Below are positions 21,374-22,987 of a stretch of DNA of 22,987 nucleotides, one piece after another; position 1 is the stretch's first letter, and every line of letters starts with the position of its first letter. The position numbers and the translations under genes are program-made. Location of the stretch: positions 1 to 22,987 of the forward strand of contig JAJDTN010000073.1 of NCBI GenBank assembly GCA_022827165.1, written 5' to 3'. Below the pieces are notes generated by a model. It worked only from the letters and a program-made list of their open reading frames with translations. It was not told the origin of the DNA and ran no database searches. The DNA comes from Candidatus Latescibacterota bacterium (lineage in GTDB: Bacteria > Latescibacterota > UBA2968 > UBA8231).

Positions 21374-22358
21374 AAAGCACCACCGCCGGGCGCGGCTCGT
21401 AAACCGGCCCGGCCTTCTCCATTCCTACATGGGTGAGACGGCGACGTTGCATCCATCGGAACAGCAGACTTAGCTGGTCAATGGTATCTAGCTCCCTGAG
21501 ATTGTGGCGTCCTGCGAACTCGGCGACATAGCGGAACAGGTGCTTAGTGGAGACATGGTGATAGACCCCATAGATGCCGCGCTTGAACCGGGACCAGAAG
21601 CTCTCAAGGCCGTTGGTGTGAACGTCTCCATCAGCCCATTGCCACTTGCTGTGCGTAACCGTGTGGTGATTCAGTAGACCATTGTAGGCCGGGTTCTCAT
21701 CGGAGTACTTAACGCACCCGTGCTTGACGTGGCGCAGGACGAAATTTCGGATGGTCCGGTGCTTCGTGTTGGGAAGGACCTCCGCGTAAATCTCCCTCGT
21801 TTTTCGATCCCTCAGACCGGCCACGGCCATCTTGCCGACAGGACCCCGGCCGGCTCGAAGCTTCTTGGAGTCGTGCTTGTTCTTCTCCTTGCCGCCGAGA
21901 TACGTCTCGTCCATTTCGACAGGTCCATGGATGATCGGGCAACGGTTCAAGTGAGCTTCCCTGAGCCGATGGAGCATGAACCAGGCGGTTTTCTGCGTGA
22001 CCTTGAGGCTCCGGTGTAGATGCCACGAGGTCAGCCCTCCGGGGCTCGTGCAGTGGAGATACATTGCGAATAGCCACTTCTGGAGGGAAACCTTAGAAGA
22101 GGCCAGGACGGTGCCAGTTCGGACGGAGAAATGGCGGCGACAGTCACCGCACCAGTACGGAAGGGGGCGGCGATGCGGGCTCTCCCGGATCTTGTCCAGG
22201 CCTCCGCAGCGTGGGCAGTAAAAGCCCCGACCCCATCGCTCCTGAACGAACCAATCCTCGGCGGCCCTCTCATCGGGGAACCGCTCGAAGAGCTCTAGCA
22301 GGGATACCTTGCGGGGCGGCGGCCGATAGCGGCGCCTTCTGGATCTGCGGTAACTCAT
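21318..22358 (-). CDS. IS1595-family (ISXO2-like) transposase
   Basis: This 346-residue protein has an N-terminal zinc ribbon (CPRCGG near 51-56 and CGDC near 72-75). A helical DNA-binding part follows (SLQKWLFAMYLHCTSPGGLT), then the ISXO2 DDE-type core: MDETYLGGKEKNKHD, YSDENPAYNGLL and NGLESFWSRFKRGIYG, followed by HVSTKHLFRYVAEFAGRHN. All three acidic/Asn catalytic positions are in place, so it looks intact. The usual family end is near MQRRRLTHVG; the last 30 residues (MEKAGPVYEPRP onward) are probably run-on over the element's end and overlap the 27-residue ORF. The start MSYRRSRRRRYRPPP at 22358 has no clear ribosome-binding site. It marks this segment as mobile. Confidence 0.9.
   Translation of the reverse strand: MSYRRSRRRRYRPPPRKVSLLELFERFPDERAAEDWFVQERWGRGFYCPRCGGLDKIRESPHRRPLPYWCGDCRRHFSVRTGTVLASSKVSLQKWLFAMYLHCTSPGGLTSWHLHRSLKVTQKTAWFMLHRLREAHLNRCPIIHGPVEMDETYLGGKEKNKHDSKKLRAGRGPVGKMAVAGLRDRKTREIYAEVLPNTKHRTIRNFVLRHVKHGCVKYSDENPAYNGLLNHHTVTHSKWQWADGDVHTNGLESFWSRFKRGIYGVYHHVSTKHLFRYVAEFAGRHNLRELDTIDQLSLLFRWMQRRRLTHVGMEKAGPVYEPRPAVVLSTSSISRLGSGRPSRSLP
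21318..22358 (-). mobile_element. IS1595-type insertion sequence, ends not resolved
   Basis: The transposase implies an insertion sequence of about 1.1-1.3 kb. I could not find convincing terminal inverted repeats with an 8-bp target duplication on either side, so only the coding extent is given. The element may be decayed at its ends or the repeats may be too degenerate to see by eye. Confidence 0.5.
21385..21413 (+). terminator. Terminator-like hairpin after the 27-residue ORF
   Basis: GCCGGGC-G-CGG (21385-21395) pairs with CCGGCCCGGC (21404-21413): ten base pairs with one bulged G and an 8-nt loop CTCGTAAA, followed by CTTCTCC. It lies 11 nt after the small ORF stop and inside the opposing transposase frame. 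Confidence 0.5.
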
Positions 22359-22715
22359 GGAGCTATATACGCAAGACAGACGGTTCTCGCTGCGAATTGG
22401 TGAAAAATCTTGATGACACCTATATCCATATTGGAGGGCAGGTCAGGGAGTCGCCTTCACTGACCCGCCCTTGGCGAACTCCAGCAGGAGTCTCGTCAGA
22501 CTTCTGCAACTTTGTTCACCTGATAGATAAACCTGCAAAAATCGTCCCAGTGTGCTTCTATTTGCGCGGATTGACGCGCTGAAACGGAGGAATTAGCTTA
22601 TGCGAGTTGTACTGTGAATTCCGAGTTGACCTGAGGTTACTCGACGCAGGTTCCCGCGCGGCCAAAGGTCCGCGGGACGCTACAAACCTGCCCGAGAAGA
22701 GAGGGAATAGGAACT
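22359..22715. other. Gene-poor stretch between transposase and right-edge gene
   Basis: No convincing protein gene is seen here and GC is near half. It holds a hairpin GGGCAGGTCAG (22436-22446) with CTGACCCGCCC (22460-22470; one mismatch, 13-nt loop), perhaps related to the insertion-sequence end. It also holds a promoter-like TTGACG (22571-22576) with TAGCTT (22594-22599) at 17-nt spacing. GGAGG precedes a five-codon ORF (22600-22617), and a long leader hairpin sits at 22652-22677. Confidence 0.5.
22652..22677 (+). promoter_or_regulatory. Leader hairpin upstream of the right-edge gene
   Basis: TCCCGCG (22652-22658) pairs with CGCGGGA (22671-22677). The inner GGCC/GGTC extends it with one G-U and a bulged C, leaving an AAA loop. 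It lies between the candidate promoter near 22571-22599 and the GTG at 22716. It has no T-tract, so a leader or protection structure is more likely than a terminator. Confidence 0.4.
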
Positions 22716-22987
22716 GTGCCCGCGTGGATCAGGAAACAGGAAATTTCAATACCGCTGCTGTCCTTCGCGATAGTAATTGGCCTATGGATCTGGATTCCGG
22801 GTTACTTGTCAAATTCAATTCAAGAATTGCCGGAGAGAGGGGCTTTCGGCGATACCTACGGGACCGTGAACGCTCTATTTACTGGTCTTGCTCTAGTAGC
22901 CCTCATCACCGTTATCATACTTCAGATAAAGGGATTGGGGCTTCAGACTAAGGAACTGGGCCTCCAAACCAAAGAGTTGAGTCTACA
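22716..22987 (+). CDS. Two-helix membrane protein with coiled coil, N-terminal part
   Basis: The frame starts with GTG (GAGGG about 10 nt upstream) and stays open to the right edge, giving 90 residues. Helix 1 is SIPLLSFAIVIGLWIWIPGY (11-30). A short loop ends in FGDTYGTVNALFTGLA (44-59), and helix 2 runs through LVALITVIILQ. The repeated heptad-like LGLQTKELGLQTKELSL then begins a coiled coil. The F-G-D-x-x-G-x-V-N-A-L-F-x-G-L-A block directly before helix 2, with a charged coiled coil after it, recurs in uncharacterised bacterial proteins often found in variable regions and near phage-defence genes. Function is unknown. An overlapping open frame (22607-22951) looks non-coding. Confidence 0.7.
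   Translation, partial: MPAWIRKQEISIPLLSFAIVIGLWIWIPGYLSNSIQELPERGAFGDTYGTVNALFTGLALVALITVIILQIKGLGLQTKELGLQTKELSL

Noticed and set aside
21217..22473. CAAGGGCGG at 21217-21225 and its reverse complement at 22465-22473 as insertion-sequence ends
   Set aside because: Only nine bases match and the flanking 8 bases (AGGGTTAT and GCGAACTC) do not form a target duplication.
22607..22951. Open plus-strand frame of 114 codons
   Set aside because: It starts with TTG and is Arg/Ser-rich. The overlapping frame from 22716 has membrane helices and a recognisable motif and continues past the edge.
1..22987. CRISPR array, tRNA or rRNA
   Set aside because: No regularly spaced direct repeats, tRNA cloverleaf with TTCGA-type arm or rRNA core sequence was seen on either strand by eye.

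Overview
The window comes from a high-GC bacterial chromosome (coding third positions are almost all G/C) that cannot be placed to phylum with confidence. The mix of type I sulfatases, enolase-superfamily sugar-acid enzymes, a PhyH-type oxygenase, an HTTM/DCC protein and a Rieske/cytochrome b/octaheme cytochrome operon fits free-living Planctomycetota, Acidobacteriota, Latescibacterota or similar lineages. This placement is inference from gene content only.

Left part (1-7200). A truncated ABC-2 permease tail faces a second, complete permease of the same type; two strong hairpins lie between their convergent ends. Next comes a minus-strand catabolic cluster: a sulfatase, two tandemly duplicated enolase-superfamily enzymes (the duplication includes their ribosome-binding sites), and a predicted HNH endonuclease close downstream. 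Middle part (7236-12466, plus strand). A Rieske iron-sulfur protein, a full-length b6-type cytochrome b and an octaheme HAO-like cytochrome c form a tight respiratory operon. It is followed by a fusion of an HTTM membrane domain and a DUF393/DCC thiol domain.

Middle right (12564-14593, minus strand). An ECF sigma factor, a membrane anti-sigma factor and a CnrX/Spy-like sensor overlap translationally; a second, secreted Spy-like protein lies downstream. Identical spaced motifs (GGAAT-N16-TTGTCCAATG) precede both the sigma gene and the secreted Spy-like gene, indicating an autoregulated envelope-stress regulon. From 14638 to 19626 follow a second sulfatase, two nitrilase-superfamily amidases, an alpha/beta hydrolase and a medium-chain dehydrogenase. 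A PhyH-type oxygenase starts at 19684 but loses its C-terminus near 20275.

Right end (about 20275-22987). GC falls and gene style changes. This looks like an acquired segment. It holds a 57-residue coiled-coil-like ORF, a candidate structured RNA closed by a perfect 12-bp helix and followed by an 11-bp intrinsic terminator, a 27-residue hydrophobic peptide ORF whose Shine-Dalgarno can be sequestered and which has its own terminator-like hairpin, an IS1595/ISXO2-type transposase, and the start of a two-membrane-segment protein that runs off the window. The small-ORF/structured-RNA stretch is the best candidate for something undescribed.
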